DNA of 64,000 nt from Pseudomonas sp. H9 (GTDB taxonomy: Bacteria > Pseudomonadota > Gammaproteobacteria > Pseudomonadales > Pseudomonadaceae): NCBI RefSeq assembly GCF_004353925.1, contig NZ_SMOK01000011.1:248001-312000 (forward strand), given 5' to 3'. The notes under the pieces are model-generated. The model worked only from the letters and a program-made list of their open reading frames with translations, made no database searches and was not told where the DNA came from. The translations under genes and the position numbers were made by a program. Shown here piece by piece: positions 31,926 through 41,313 of the stretch (its first letter is position 1; every line of letters begins with the position of its first letter).

Positions 31926-32906
31926 TCAGATGACGAAGATCGACGAACCGGTGGTTTTGCGTGCTTCCAGGTCGCGATGCGCCTGAACAGCGTCCTGCAG
32001 GGCGTAGTGCTGGTTGATCTCGATCTTGATGCGACCGCTGCTGACGTGATCAAACAGTTCACCGGCCAGGTCGGCCTTCTCGGCCGGGTCGACGATGTAG
32101 TCGGCCAGTGCCGGGCGGGTCAGGTGCAGCGAGCCCTTCATCGCCAGGATCTGCGGATCGAACGGCGGGATGGTGCCGGAGGCGGTGCCCACGCAAACCA
32201 TCAGGCCGCGGCGCTTGAGGGAGTCGAGCGAGGCCATGAAGGTGCTCTTGCCAACGCTGTCGAACACCACGTTGACGCCGATGCCGTCGGTCAGTTCACG
32301 CACACGCTTGGCCACGTCTTCATGGCTGTAGTTGATGGTGTGGGTGCAGCCATGGGCCCGTGCTACTTCAGCTTTGGCCTCGGTGGAGACCGTGCCGATC
32401 ACCGTCAGCCCCAGCAGACGCGCCCACTGCGACACAATCAGGCCCACACCGCCAGCAGCGGCGTGCAGCAGAATGGTGTCACCGGGTTTGAAGTCGTACA
32501 GGCGGCGCATCAGGTAGGCCGAGGTCAGGCCACGCATGGTCATTGCTGCGGCGGTTTCAAAGGCGATGGTTTCAGGCAGTTTGATCAGGGCAGCGGCGCC
32601 AATCAGGCGATCGGTGCAATAGGCACCCAAGGTATTGAGAAAGCCGGTGTAGGTCACCCGGTCACCGACTGCAACGTTGGTGACGCCCTCACCCACTGCC
32701 TGCACCACGCCGGCAGCTTCCACGCCCATGCCATTGGGCATCGGAATCGGGTAGGTACCATTGCGGAAATACGTATCGGCATAGTTCAGGCCAACGGCGA
32801 CCTGGCGCAGGCGAACCTGACCGGGACCTGGCTCACCGACTTCGGCGTCTTCATAACGCAAGACTTCGGGGCCACCGGTCTCGTAAAAACGTACGGCTTT
32901 GGACAT
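31926..32906 (-). CDS. NADPH:quinone oxidoreductase (zinc-less MDR)
   Basis: 326 aa medium-chain reductase of the QOR type. It starts with KAVRFYETGGPEVLRYEDAE, has the LNYADTYFRNGTYP active-site segment, the nucleotide-binding motif LLHAAAGGVGLIVSQWA, and no catalytic or structural zinc cysteines. It reduces quinones or alpha,beta-unsaturated carbonyls. The start at 32906 has GGAG eight bases before; the longer ORF reaches into non-conserved sequence. It is the first gene of the seven-gene operon, divergent from the MocR regulator. Confidence 0.9.
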   Translation of the reverse strand: MSKAVRFYETGGPEVLRYEDAEVGEPGPGQVRLRQVAVGLNYADTYFRNGTYPIPMPNGMGVEAAGVVQAVGEGVTNVAVGDRVTYTGFLNTLGAYCTDRLIGAAALIKLPETIAFETAAAMTMRGLTSAYLMRRLYDFKPGDTILLHAAAGGVGLIVSQWARLLGLTVIGTVSTEAKAEVARAHGCTHTINYSHEDVAKRVRELTDGIGVNVVFDSVGKSTFMASLDSLKRRGLMVCVGTASGTIPPFDPQILAMKGSLHLTRPALADYIVDPAEKADLAGELFDHVSSGRIKIEINQHYALQDAVQAHRDLEARKTTGSSIFVI

Positions 32907-33031
32907 GCTTGTCACTCCACTCTTGTTCTTGATGCACTGTGTCAGTACAGGTTGAGTGGACAATAAGCCTTACGCTTTAGGGGTGCTTCGCATCGGGCGA
33001 CAAGGCGTTTTCATTTCGTGACAACCCTGCT

Positions 33032-33101
33032 GTAGGAGCGGGCTTGCCCCGCGATTGTAGGGTGCCAGTTGCATCGCATCGCGGGGCAAGCCCGCTCCTA
33101 C
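33032..33101. repeat. REP pair in a divergent promoter region
   Basis: An intact inverted REP pair sits in the 267-base region between the divergent quinone oxidoreductase and MocR genes. REPs usually lie at the 3' ends of genes, so placement between two starts is unusual; the promoters must lie on either side of it. Confidence 0.9.
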
Positions 33102-33173
33102 AGCAAGCCTGGCTGCCTGCAAGGCTTTCTCGTACGATGCACGCGCCTTTCCACCACTGTTGAGAGTGACTCG

Positions 33174-34673
33174 ATGAAATCCCCGGCCGGTTTGCTGCTT
33201 TCAGCGATTGAGCTCGACCGCGACAGCGCCACCCCGCTGTACCGCCAGCTCTACCTGCAGATCCGCAAGCAGATCCTCACCGGCCGCCTGCAGGGGGGCA
33301 TCCGTCTGCCGTCGACACGCACCTTGAGCCAGGAACTGAAGCTGTCGCGCATTACCCTGCTCAACGCGTTCGATCAATTGATCGCTGAGGGCTTTCTGGT
33401 GTCGCGAACCGGGGCCGGGACCTATGTGGGTGACGAATGGGAACGGTCGGGGCAAGCAGACACTTCACAGCCTGCGCCAGCGCCGCAACTGTCGGAGCTG
33501 AGCCAGTCGATGCTGTCGTTGCGCAGCCACCATTTTCGTGGAGTGTCGTACGCCCACTACAGCGCCGACACCCCCACCTCGTTTTTGCCCAGCCACGGTG
33601 CGTTCGAGACCTTTCCCCAGCACATCTGGAAGCGCCTGTTGGTACGCCATAGCCAAAAGCCCAGTAAGGAAATGCTCGGTTACGGCGAGTTGCAGGGCTT
33701 ACAGGAACTGCGTCAAGCCATCGCCGAGTACGTGTTTGATGCCCGGGGCATCGACTGCAAGGCCGAACAGGTAGTGATCGTTTCCGGCGCGCAACAAGCG
33801 TTCAACCTGCTGGCCATGTTGCTGTTGAACCCGGATGACCCGGTGTGGATGGAAGACCCTGGCCACATAGCCGCGCGCATCGCCTTCCAGGCCCAGGGCT
33901 GCCGGGTGGCGCCAGTGCGGATCGACGAGCAAGGCATCGATGTTGAGCAAGGCATCACCGACTGCCCTGACGCGAGGCTGGTGTTCACCACACCGTCTCG
34001 GCAACATCCGATGGGCGTCACCCTCAGCCATGCCCGGCGTCTGCAGTTGATTGACTGGGCCGCCGAGCATCAACGCTGGGTGATCGAAGACGACTGCGAC
34101 AGCGAACTGCGCTACAGCGGCCGACAATTGCCAGCCTTGTACGCGATGGACCAGAGCGACCGGGTGATCTACGTCGGCACCTTCAGCAAAGTGCTGTTTC
34201 CGTCGCTGCGCCTGGGCTATGTGATTCTGCCGCCGGCACTGGTCGAGCCGTTTTGCACCATTCGCGCTGTGATGGACCGTAGCCCACCTACGTTGCTGCA
34301 AGCGGTGACCGCCGACTTCATGAAGGAAGGCCACTTTATCGGCCATATCCGGCGCATGCGCGCACTCTACCAGGCGCGCCAGGCCTGCCTGGTGGAAGTG
34401 CTTGAGCGCCGGCTCGGGCACTTTTTGACCATTGCCCCGGTAGAAGCCGGCATGCACCTGATTGCCTGGCTACCGCCTCACCTCGACGACCAGGACATCG
34501 CCCGCGAACTGGCCAGGCTCGGTGTGCATACCTATGCCTTGAGTGATTATTGCCTGCAGCGCTATCTGCCCCCTGCCCTGTTGATTGGTTTCGCCGGCAC
34601 CCCGCAAGCCGAGGCTGAAACCAAGGTGCAGGCGCTGGTTCAAGCCTTCAAAGCCCTGGGCCAACCGGTATAG
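33174..34673 (+). CDS. MocR-family (GntR/aminotransferase) regulator
   Basis: 499 aa. An N-terminal GntR winged helix (~15-85: ATPLYRQLYLQIRKQILTG, LPSTRTLSQELKLSR) is joined to a full fold-type I aminotransferase domain (~125-495). The PLP lysine is in YVGTFSKVLFPSLRLGY and the Asp region in WVIEDDCDSELRY. MocR proteins such as TauR, GabR and PdxR sense amines or PLP-linked metabolites. It is divergent from the operon containing the TauD-type dioxygenase, so it is the best candidate to control it. It may also control the two plus-strand genes that follow 112 bases downstream. A longer upstream reading enters the REP and is rejected. Confidence 0.92.
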   Translation: MKSPAGLLLSAIELDRDSATPLYRQLYLQIRKQILTGRLQGGIRLPSTRTLSQELKLSRITLLNAFDQLIAEGFLVSRTGAGTYVGDEWERSGQADTSQPAPAPQLSELSQSMLSLRSHHFRGVSYAHYSADTPTSFLPSHGAFETFPQHIWKRLLVRHSQKPSKEMLGYGELQGLQELRQAIAEYVFDARGIDCKAEQVVIVSGAQQAFNLLAMLLLNPDDPVWMEDPGHIAARIAFQAQGCRVAPVRIDEQGIDVEQGITDCPDARLVFTTPSRQHPMGVTLSHARRLQLIDWAAEHQRWVIEDDCDSELRYSGRQLPALYAMDQSDRVIYVGTFSKVLFPSLRLGYVILPPALVEPFCTIRAVMDRSPPTLLQAVTADFMKEGHFIGHIRRMRALYQARQACLVEVLERRLGHFLTIAPVEAGMHLIAWLPPHLDDQDIARELARLGVHTYALSDYCLQRYLPPALLIGFAGTPQAEAETKVQALVQAFKALGQPV

Positions 34674-34785
34674 CCATCGGCCAGTGGCCTTATCATTTGC
34701 TTCGTAATGGATCTATCGAGTGTTCCTCACTGGCGCGATAAAGGACGCGCCGGTAGAACCGGTGCCCGCACCAGGAACGACTCGA

Positions 34786-35853
34786 ATGAATGCTATCCAA
34801 AAACGCTTCACCCGGTTGCTCGATAACAAGACCAAAGGCGCCGCAGCGCCGGTGCTGTTGACCCGTGAACTGGCCAAACGTCTGATCGAACGCCTTGACC
34901 AGGTTCGCCTGTTCGCCCACGCCTACCCGTTACTGACCAACCTCACCCACGGGCGCCTGACGCCCTTCGACCTGCTCGATTTCGCCTACCGCCACGAGCT
35001 CAAAGGCCTGAGCCTGCATATGCTCGACGGCGAGCACAACAGCCTCTCGCAAATGAACGCCGAACAGTTGCGTGCCTTTGCTGACAAGGCCCGCCAGCTG
35101 GAGCTGGACGTGCACCTGGAAATCAGCAGTACCCTAAAGCCAGACGTTGACGCGGTGATTGCCGTGGCCAAGGCCATCGGCACCCGCAACATCCGTGTGT
35201 ACTCACGCTACGAAGGCACGCTGTCGCAGGTGATGGATCGCATCAGCGGTGATCTGCACTACCTGGCCCAGCAAGCCGACGCCCACGACCTGTACTTCGA
35301 CTTCGAGCAGCACGAAGAACTCAAAAGCGACGAAATTGCCCGCTTGCTCCGGGACGCCGCTCACCCACGCCTGCATGCGCTGTTCGACTTCGGCAACATG
35401 ATCAATGCCTGTGAACAGCCGTTGCAGGCATTGCAGCACCTGGCCCCGCACATTCGCCAAGTGCACCTTAAAGGCGTACGTGTGGTGCCCGAAGCCTCGG
35501 GCTTTGGTCATTACGGCGTCCTGCAGGGCAGCGCCGAAGACGATCTGCCTAGCGCCCGTATGCTGTTTGAGCTGCTGATGCTCGGCGAGCAACGCCCGCA
35601 GGTGATCGCCTTCATCCTTGAACAGGAAAACCACTACATCGCCCCCGCGTTCCGGCAGTCCGACGAGCCTGCCGACCCTTTCATTGCCTACCGCGAAATG
35701 AGCGATACACCGCTGCCTGCCGGTTTCACCCTGGAGCAAATGCTCGCGGGCGAGCATCGCTGGGCGAACAACCAGGTCAGCTACATCAAAGGCTTGCTCG
35801 CCGAGCTGCGCACCCTGGCCGAACTGCAGCTGGCTACCACGACCAGCGACTGA
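34786..35853 (+). CDS. Xylose-isomerase-like TIM-barrel protein
   Basis: 355 aa sugar phosphate isomerase/epimerase (AP-endonuclease family 2 fold). Metal-ligand-type positions are seen in LDVHLEISS, YFDFEQHEEL, HALFDFGNM and IRQVHLKGV. Family members isomerise keto-sugars or inositol intermediates with a divalent metal. The ATG at 34786 has AGGAA nine bases upstream; an in-frame start at 34720 lacks one. It is followed at 34 bases by an MFS gene, forming a two-gene uptake and processing unit. Substrate unknown. Confidence 0.85.
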   Translation: MNAIQKRFTRLLDNKTKGAAAPVLLTRELAKRLIERLDQVRLFAHAYPLLTNLTHGRLTPFDLLDFAYRHELKGLSLHMLDGEHNSLSQMNAEQLRAFADKARQLELDVHLEISSTLKPDVDAVIAVAKAIGTRNIRVYSRYEGTLSQVMDRISGDLHYLAQQADAHDLYFDFEQHEELKSDEIARLLRDAAHPRLHALFDFGNMINACEQPLQALQHLAPHIRQVHLKGVRVVPEASGFGHYGVLQGSAEDDLPSARMLFELLMLGEQRPQVIAFILEQENHYIAPAFRQSDEPADPFIAYREMSDTPLPAGFTLEQMLAGEHRWANNQVSYIKGLLAELRTLAELQLATTTSD

Positions 35854-35887
35854 CACCGTCACTACCCACTACGCCTGGAGAATAACA

Positions 35888-37153
35888 ATGACTGCACACG
35901 ACAAGGCCAAATGGTTCAAATTCCTCATACTCATCCTCGGTGGCGGCACCATCTATAAGCTGGCCAACCTCAAAGACGCGTTCTACGTCCCCATGCAGAC
36001 CTTCATGGGCTTGTCCCATACTGAAATCGGTCTGCTGCTCAGCGCCAACGCGATCATCGCCACGGGCCTGTTCGTGGTTGGCGGGGTGCTCGCCGATCGT
36101 TTTGATACGCGCAAACTGATCCCGGTCGGACTGCTGGGTACCGGTGCGCTGGGCTTGTACCTGGCGACCTTCCCGCCGTTCAGCAGCCTGATGCTGGTCT
36201 TCTGCTTGCTGGCGGTCTGCGCCGACTGCATCTACTGGCCGGCACTACTCAAGGCCATTCGCGGCCTGGGCAATGACCAGGAACAAGGGCGCCTGTTCGG
36301 CCTGCTAGAAGGTGGTCGCGGCGTGGTCGACACCCTGGTGGCGTTTTCCGCCCTGGGCGTGTTCATTGCCATGGGCGCCGCCGAAGCGGGCCTGAAAGCC
36401 GCCATCGTGTTCTATTCGCTGATCGATATTGCCGCCGGCGTACTCACCTGGTTCCTGCTCAAGGGCAACCAGGCCGCACAAACTGCCCCGGCGAAGAAAA
36501 ACCCGCTGTCGAACCTGGTCGAAGCCATCAAGGTCCCGGCGATCTGGGTGGTCAGCTGCAACGTGTTCATGGTGTACATCGTGTACTGCGGCTTGACCTA
36601 CTTCATCCCCTACCTGAAGGAGGTTTACGGCTTGCCGGTTGCCTTGGTTGGCGCCTACGGCATCATCAACCAGTACATGCTGAAGATCCTCGGAGGCCCA
36701 GCCGGTGGCTTTCTTGCTGACAAGCAGTTCAAAAGCCCTAGCCGTTATCTGAAGTGGGCGTTTCTGGCCCTGCTGCCGATGATGGCGATCATCCTCATGG
36801 TGCCCAAGAGCCCTGGCTACATCTACGCCGGCATGGCTGCAACGCTGTCGTTCGCCTTTATCGTGTTCTCGATGCGTGGGGTGTTCTGGGCGCCGATGGG
36901 TGAAGTGGGCATTGCCCCGCACATCACGGGTTCTGCCTTCGGCATTGGCTGCCTGATCGGCTATGCGCCTGGCATGTTTGCCTATGTTGGCTACGGCGCG
37001 ATTCTCGATCACTTCCCCGGTCAGCAGGGTTACAACTATGTGTTCATGAGCATGATGGGCCTGGCCGTGGTGGGCTTTTTGGTGGCCAGCGTGATGCACC
37101 GGCTGGTGCGCCGCAACGCGCAGCTGTGCCCGATGCAGCCGGTAACAGGCTAA
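35888..37153 (+). CDS. MFS transporter (paired with TIM-barrel isomerase)
   Basis: 421 aa, about 12 TM helices. The TM2-TM3 loop is VLADRFDTRKLIPVG, and a short N-terminal tail (MTAHDKAKWFKFLIL) leads straight into TM1. The layout resembles organophosphate/sugar-acid porters of the YihN type. The ribosome-binding site GGAGAA precedes the ATG. It is co-directional with, and close to, the isomerase-like gene, so it probably imports that enzyme's substrate. A REP follows its stop. Confidence 0.87.
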   Translation: MTAHDKAKWFKFLILILGGGTIYKLANLKDAFYVPMQTFMGLSHTEIGLLLSANAIIATGLFVVGGVLADRFDTRKLIPVGLLGTGALGLYLATFPPFSSLMLVFCLLAVCADCIYWPALLKAIRGLGNDQEQGRLFGLLEGGRGVVDTLVAFSALGVFIAMGAAEAGLKAAIVFYSLIDIAAGVLTWFLLKGNQAAQTAPAKKNPLSNLVEAIKVPAIWVVSCNVFMVYIVYCGLTYFIPYLKEVYGLPVALVGAYGIINQYMLKILGGPAGGFLADKQFKSPSRYLKWAFLALLPMMAIILMVPKSPGYIYAGMAATLSFAFIVFSMRGVFWAPMGEVGIAPHITGSAFGIGCLIGYAPGMFAYVGYGAILDHFPGQQGYNYVFMSMMGLAVVGFLVASVMHRLVRRNAQLCPMQPVTG

Positions 37154-37158
37154 ACCCC

Positions 37159-37228
37159 GTAGGAGCGGGCTTGCCCCGCGATGCGGTGTGTCAACAACAA
37201 AGCATCGCGGGGCAAGCCCGCTCCTATA
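37159..37228. repeat. REP pair (inverted)
   Basis: An intact inverted REP pair separating the converging MFS and kup genes, starting five bases after the MFS stop. Confidence 0.92.
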
Positions 37229-37234
37229 GGTGAT

Positions 37235-39136
37235 TCACATCTCGACTTGCGTGCCCAGCTCAATCACCCGGTTGAGCGGCAAGTTGAAGTACTTGAGGTT
37301 GCTGTTGGCGTTCTTCAGCAAGAACGCAAACAGCGCTTCACGCCAACGCGCCATGCCGATGCGCTTGGTTGCAATTACCGTTTCGCGGCTCAAAAAGTAG
37401 GTGGTGGCCATCGGGCTGAAATCCAGCGCCGGTTCATGGCACAGCTGCAATGCCGCCGGCACATCTGGCTCTTCGATGAAGCCGAAGTTGAGGTTGACCC
37501 GATAGAAACCGTCGCCAAACGCCTGAACCTCAAAGCGCTCGGCCATCGGCACCCGCGGACGATCTTGCGACACCACCGTCAACAACACGACACGCTCGTG
37601 CAGCACCTGGTTGTGCAGCAGGTTGTGCAACAGCGCATGGGGGACTGCATCGCTACGGGCAGTGAGGAATACCGCCGTGCCCTGCACCCGGTGCGGTGGC
37701 TGCGCACCGATGCTGCTGATGAACAATGGCAACGGCAAGGCCGATTCATCCAGACGCTCGACGATAATCTTGCGCCCACGTTTCCAGGTGGTCATCAGCA
37801 CAAACAGAACGATACCGGCAATCACCGGGAACGCACCGCCCTGAAAAATCTTCGGCGCGTTAGCCGCAAAGTACAGGCTGTCGACCAGCAAGAAGCACAA
37901 CAACAGCGGCACCGCCAGCCACTTCGGGGCTTTCCACAGCAACAGCACCACCGCCGCCGACAGCAAGGTGGTGATCAGCATGGTACCGGTCACGGCCACG
38001 CCGTAGGCCGCCGCCAGGGCACTGGACGACTCAAAGCCGAGCACCAGCAGCACCACCCCGACCATCAGCGCCCAATTCACTGTACCGATGTAGATCTGCC
38101 CTTGTTCCTGACTGGAGGTGTGCTGGATGAACATACGCGGCACATAACCCAGCTGAATCGCCTGGCGCGTCAGCGAGAAGGCGCCGGAGATCACCGCCTG
38201 CGAGGCAATGATGGTCGCCAGGGTGGCCAGCCCGACCATAGGCAACAACGCCCAGCTCGGGGCCAGCAGGTAGAACGGGTTGCGCACGGCTTCCGGGTTG
38301 CCGAGGATCAGCGCGCCCTGGCCGAAGTAGTTCAGCACCAAACCAGGTAACACCAGCAGGATCCAGGCACGGGCTATCGGTTTACGGCCAAAGTGGCCCA
38401 TGTCGGCATACAGTGCTTCGGCACCGGTCAACGCCAGCACCACCGCGCCGAGAATCGCTACGCCAATACCCGGATGCACGACAAAGAACTGCACAGCCCA
38501 GGCGGGATTGAGTGCCAATAATACTTCTGGGCGTTGGGCAATGCCGTAAACCCCCAGAGCGCCCAGCACGCTGAACCACAACACCATCACCGGCCCGAAC
38601 AGAATACCGATGCGCGCCGTGCCGTGTTTCTGGATCAGGAACAGGGCCACCAGCACGATCAGGGCAATCGGCACCACCCAATGCTCGATGCCGTCGAACG
38701 CCAGTTGCAAGCCTTCCACTGCCGACAGTACCGAGATGGCTGGGGTAATCATGCTGTCGCCATAGAACAGCGCTGCCCCGAACAAGCCGAGCAGCACCAA
38801 CACCCGACTCAGTCGCGGATAAGGGGATGCAGCCCGCCGGGCCAGTGCGGTCAGCGCCATGACACCGCCCTCGCCCTGGTTATCAGCACGCAGCACGAAC
38901 AACACGTACTTGAGGGTCACCACCCAGATCAACGACCAGAACACCAGCGACAGAATACCCAGCACACCGTCATGGTTGGCCTGCACGCCGTAGTGCGGGG
39001 CGAAGACTTCCTTGAGGGTGTACAGCGGACTGGTGCCGATATCGCCATAGACCACGCCGACGGCGGCGATCAGCAGGCTCATTGACGAAGACTTTACGGG
39101 GGCATGAGGTGTTGCAGAGGATGCGGCTTGGCTCAC
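37235..39136 (-). CDS. kup: Low-affinity potassium transporter Kup
   Basis: 633 aa, the normal Kup/HAK length. About 12 TM helices fill the first ~450 residues. The family signature [18 protein letters not shown] follows a short tail, then [34 protein letters not shown] and [12 protein letters not shown]. The C-terminal ~170 residues are cytoplasmic. Kup is a K+/H+ symporter. The annotated start is GTG at 39136 with a weak ribosome-binding site; an internal Met at residue 19 would cut it just before TM1. Confidence 0.95.
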   Translation of the reverse strand: MSQAASSATPHAPVKSSSMSLLIAAVGVVYGDIGTSPLYTLKEVFAPHYGVQANHDGVLGILSLVFWSLIWVVTLKYVLFVLRADNQGEGGVMALTALARRAASPYPRLSRVLVLLGLFGAALFYGDSMITPAISVLSAVEGLQLAFDGIEHWVVPIALIVLVALFLIQKHGTARIGILFGPVMVLWFSVLGALGVYGIAQRPEVLLALNPAWAVQFFVVHPGIGVAILGAVVLALTGAEALYADMGHFGRKPIARAWILLVLPGLVLNYFGQGALILGNPEAVRNPFYLLAPSWALLPMVGLATLATIIASQAVISGAFSLTRQAIQLGYVPRMFIQHTSSQEQGQIYIGTVNWALMVGVVLLVLGFESSSALAAAYGVAVTGTMLITTLLSAAVVLLLWKAPKWLAVPLLLCFLLVDSLYFAANAPKIFQGGAFPVIAGIVLFVLMTTWKRGRKIIVERLDESALPLPLFISSIGAQPPHRVQGTAVFLTARSDAVPHALLHNLLHNQVLHERVVLLTVVSQDRPRVPMAERFEVQAFGDGFYRVNLNFGFIEEPDVPAALQLCHEPALDFSPMATTYFLSRETVIATKRIGMARWREALFAFLLKNANSNLKYFNLPLNRVIELGTQVEM

Positions 39137-39241
39137 GGTAGAACGTCTCGGAACGGAGGGGCCTGTAAACGCAGTCAGTATCCCTGTGTGTGTTCCGAGA
39201 CTTCGTAAAATATCCGTAAAATTTTTTTACAAATTACCATT

Positions 39242-39311
39242 GTAGGAGCGGGCTTGCCCCGCGATTGCGGTCTTTCAGGCGCATCACATCGCGGGGCAAG
39301 CCCGCTCCTAC
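39242..39311. repeat. REP pair (inverted)
   Basis: An intact inverted REP pair between the Dyp peroxidase stop and the kup promoter region, 15 bases from the peroxidase stop. Confidence 0.92.
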
Positions 39312-39325
39312 AGCAAGCCCTCTAA

Positions 39326-40204
39326 TCAACCCAACAAGGCACTGAGGTCAAGGCCTTGCGCCGTCAGCGGCGGGCACCAGTAGTAGCCACCGGTCAGTGG
39401 TCGGCTGAAGCGGTACAGGGCATCTACCACCCCGTCTTCCAGGCCACTCATGCGCCGCAGTTGCACTTCAAAGGCATCGAAGGAATAGCCAAAGGCCAGA
39501 AACGCCAGCCCGGCACCACGTTGATCGGCCCACGGCATGGAGCGGCGCACAATGAATGCTTCTGGATCGAAGCTTTCCTGGGCCGTGCGTTTGACGTGTG
39601 CCGACTCTGGCGCATCGTCAAGCTCTTCGTTATCCGCGTGGCGGCGGCCGATGATGTCGTCTTGCTCGGCTTGTGGCAGCGCCTTGAAAGCATCCAGGTC
39701 GTGGCGCCACAGCTGGAAGGCAGCAAAGCTTGAGCCGTTCAGGCCAGGCACGTCCGAGGACAGGATCGCTGCTGCAACGGCGGCGTCTTCCACCGGGTTT
39801 TCTGTGCCGTCTTCATAACCGGTCAGGTCAAAGCCGGTTTTGTGACGGAAGGCGTCGGTGGCTTCAACCAGGGCAAAAGCCGGTGCCAGCAACTTTTCCA
39901 GCGCCTGGCTCAGCAGCCACAGATCGCCACGGTCTTCACCGCGCAACCACAGCCACAGGTCGTGCTGGGTGCATGGGTTATCGACCGCGGCAGTCAATTG
40001 CGGAAACGCACGCAGGCCTTCGATGCTGCGGCCTAGCGCCTGCACCAATGGCGCGCCGAAACCGGCGACCACGCGGCTGCCATCCACCTGCTGTTGCAGA
40101 CCATCAAGCACGGCGGGCAATGCGCTCGGCGCGTGCAGACTAAAGAACAGATGACGGCCTTGTGCCGGAACGGGTGCCGCGAGAATGCCTGGCTGGAACT
40201 GCAT
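39326..40204 (-). CDS. Dyp-type haem peroxidase
   Basis: 292 aa. The family motif GYEDGTENP (Asp132) supplies the distal catalytic acid. The proximal haem histidine is in ESAHVKRTA, and the distal arginine region in RRSMPWAD. It oxidises dyes, phenolics or porphyrins with hydrogen peroxide. No Tat signal, so this is a cytoplasmic class B/C-like member, but no encapsulin gene is adjacent. The ATG at 40204 has AAGGA nine bases upstream. It is divergent from the BASS transporter gene. Confidence 0.92.
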   Translation of the reverse strand: MQFQPGILAAPVPAQGRHLFFSLHAPSALPAVLDGLQQQVDGSRVVAGFGAPLVQALGRSIEGLRAFPQLTAAVDNPCTQHDLWLWLRGEDRGDLWLLSQALEKLLAPAFALVEATDAFRHKTGFDLTGYEDGTENPVEDAAVAAAILSSDVPGLNGSSFAAFQLWRHDLDAFKALPQAEQDDIIGRRHADNEELDDAPESAHVKRTAQESFDPEAFIVRRSMPWADQRGAGLAFLAFGYSFDAFEVQLRRMSGLEDGVVDALYRFSRPLTGGYYWCPPLTAQGLDLSALLG

Positions 40205-40375
40205 CGGGAATCGGATCCTTGAGTAAAGCGCGAATGCTACTGCCTGGAACCCAGGGCGACAAGCGCGCAGGTTTGCCACAGGGGCAAGCCTCGGTGAAGT
40301 GAGAAGCACTTACACGACGCAGTCCGAAAAGCTCGCCTACACTGCCGTTCATCCCTCTTTTTGCGAGCTTCCAAT

Positions 40376-41278
40376 ATGACCGCATCGCCGCTGCTTAGCG
40401 CGTTTTTGCCCCTTGCTTTAGGTTTCATCATGCTCGGACTGGGGCTCACCCTGACCCTGGCCGATTTTGCCCGCGTGGTGAAGTTCCCAAAACCGGTGAT
40501 CATTGGCCTGGCGTGCCAGATCCTGCTACTGCCTTTTATCTGCTTTCTGATCGCTAAAGGCTTCGGCCTGGCTCCGGCCCTGGCGGTGGGGTTAATGCTG
40601 CTGGCCGCATCCCCGGGGGGAACCACCGCCAACCTGTTCAGCCACTTGGCCCATGGCGACGTGGCGTTGAACGTCACCCTGACTGCGGTCAACTCGCTGA
40701 TTGCCATTTTGACCATGCCGCTGCTGGTCAACCTGTCGCTGGCATACTTCATGACCGCCGAGCAGGCCATTCCGCTGCAATTTGCCAAAGTGCTGCAGGT
40801 GTTCGCCATCGTGCTGGTTCCAGTGGCCATCGGCATGCTGATCCGCCGCCTGGCACCGGCCTTTGCCGCGCGTATGGAACGGCCGATGAAGATCATCGCT
40901 GCGCTGTTTCTGGTGTTTACCGTAGTTCTGGCGCTGGTCAAAGACTGGCAGACCGTTGTCGACTATGCCCCGGTGGTCGGCGGTGCGGCGCTGTTGTTCA
41001 ACCTGCTGAGCCTGAGCATCGGCTATTGGCTACCGCGCCTGCTGCAGATCCCTAAGCGTCAGGCGATCGCTATCGGCATGGAAATCGGTATCCACAACGG
41101 CACCTTGGCGATAGCGCTGGCCCTGGCCCCGACCTTGCTCAACAACTCGACCATGGCGATTCCGGCGGCGCTGTACAGCTTGATCATGTTCTTTACCGCT
41201 GGAGTATTCGGCTGGTGGGTAAGCCGCGGCCATGCCTCAGACGCAGTGGAAGCGCGCCTGCCCCGCGATGCGATGTGA
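40376..41278 (+). CDS. BASS-family bile acid:sodium symporter-like protein
   Basis: 300 aa, about ten TM helices. The sodium-symporter family motifs include LGLGLTLTLADF, LLLAASPGGTTANLFSHLAHGD and EIGIHNGTLAIALA. It probably imports an organic anion with sodium. The ATG at 40376 is chosen over a TTG five codons earlier, but the ribosome-binding site is weak. The last ~10 codons (VEARLPRDAM) lie within the left REP core, so the C-terminus has been rewritten or trimmed by the REP. Confidence 0.88.
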   Translation: MTASPLLSAFLPLALGFIMLGLGLTLTLADFARVVKFPKPVIIGLACQILLLPFICFLIAKGFGLAPALAVGLMLLAASPGGTTANLFSHLAHGDVALNVTLTAVNSLIAILTMPLLVNLSLAYFMTAEQAIPLQFAKVLQVFAIVLVPVAIGMLIRRLAPAFAARMERPMKIIAALFLVFTVVLALVKDWQTVVDYAPVVGGAALLFNLLSLSIGYWLPRLLQIPKRQAIAIGMEIGIHNGTLAIALALAPTLLNNSTMAIPAALYSLIMFFTAGVFGWWVSRGHASDAVEARLPRDAM

Positions 41279-41313
41279 CGGATGGGGGCGTCGCGGGGCA
41301 AGCCCGCTCCTAC
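41250..41313. repeat. REP pair overlapping two gene ends
   Basis: A REP pair with a degraded left core (GCGCGCCTGCCCCGCGATG) and intact right core. It overlaps the last codons of the BASS gene and touches the stop of the converging KfrA-like gene. Confidence 0.85.

Noticed and set aside
29831..31933. A 700-codon open frame on the plus strand
   Set aside because: Antisense to the BKACE and TauD-type genes, both with clear active-site motifs; the translated sequence has no recognisable domain.
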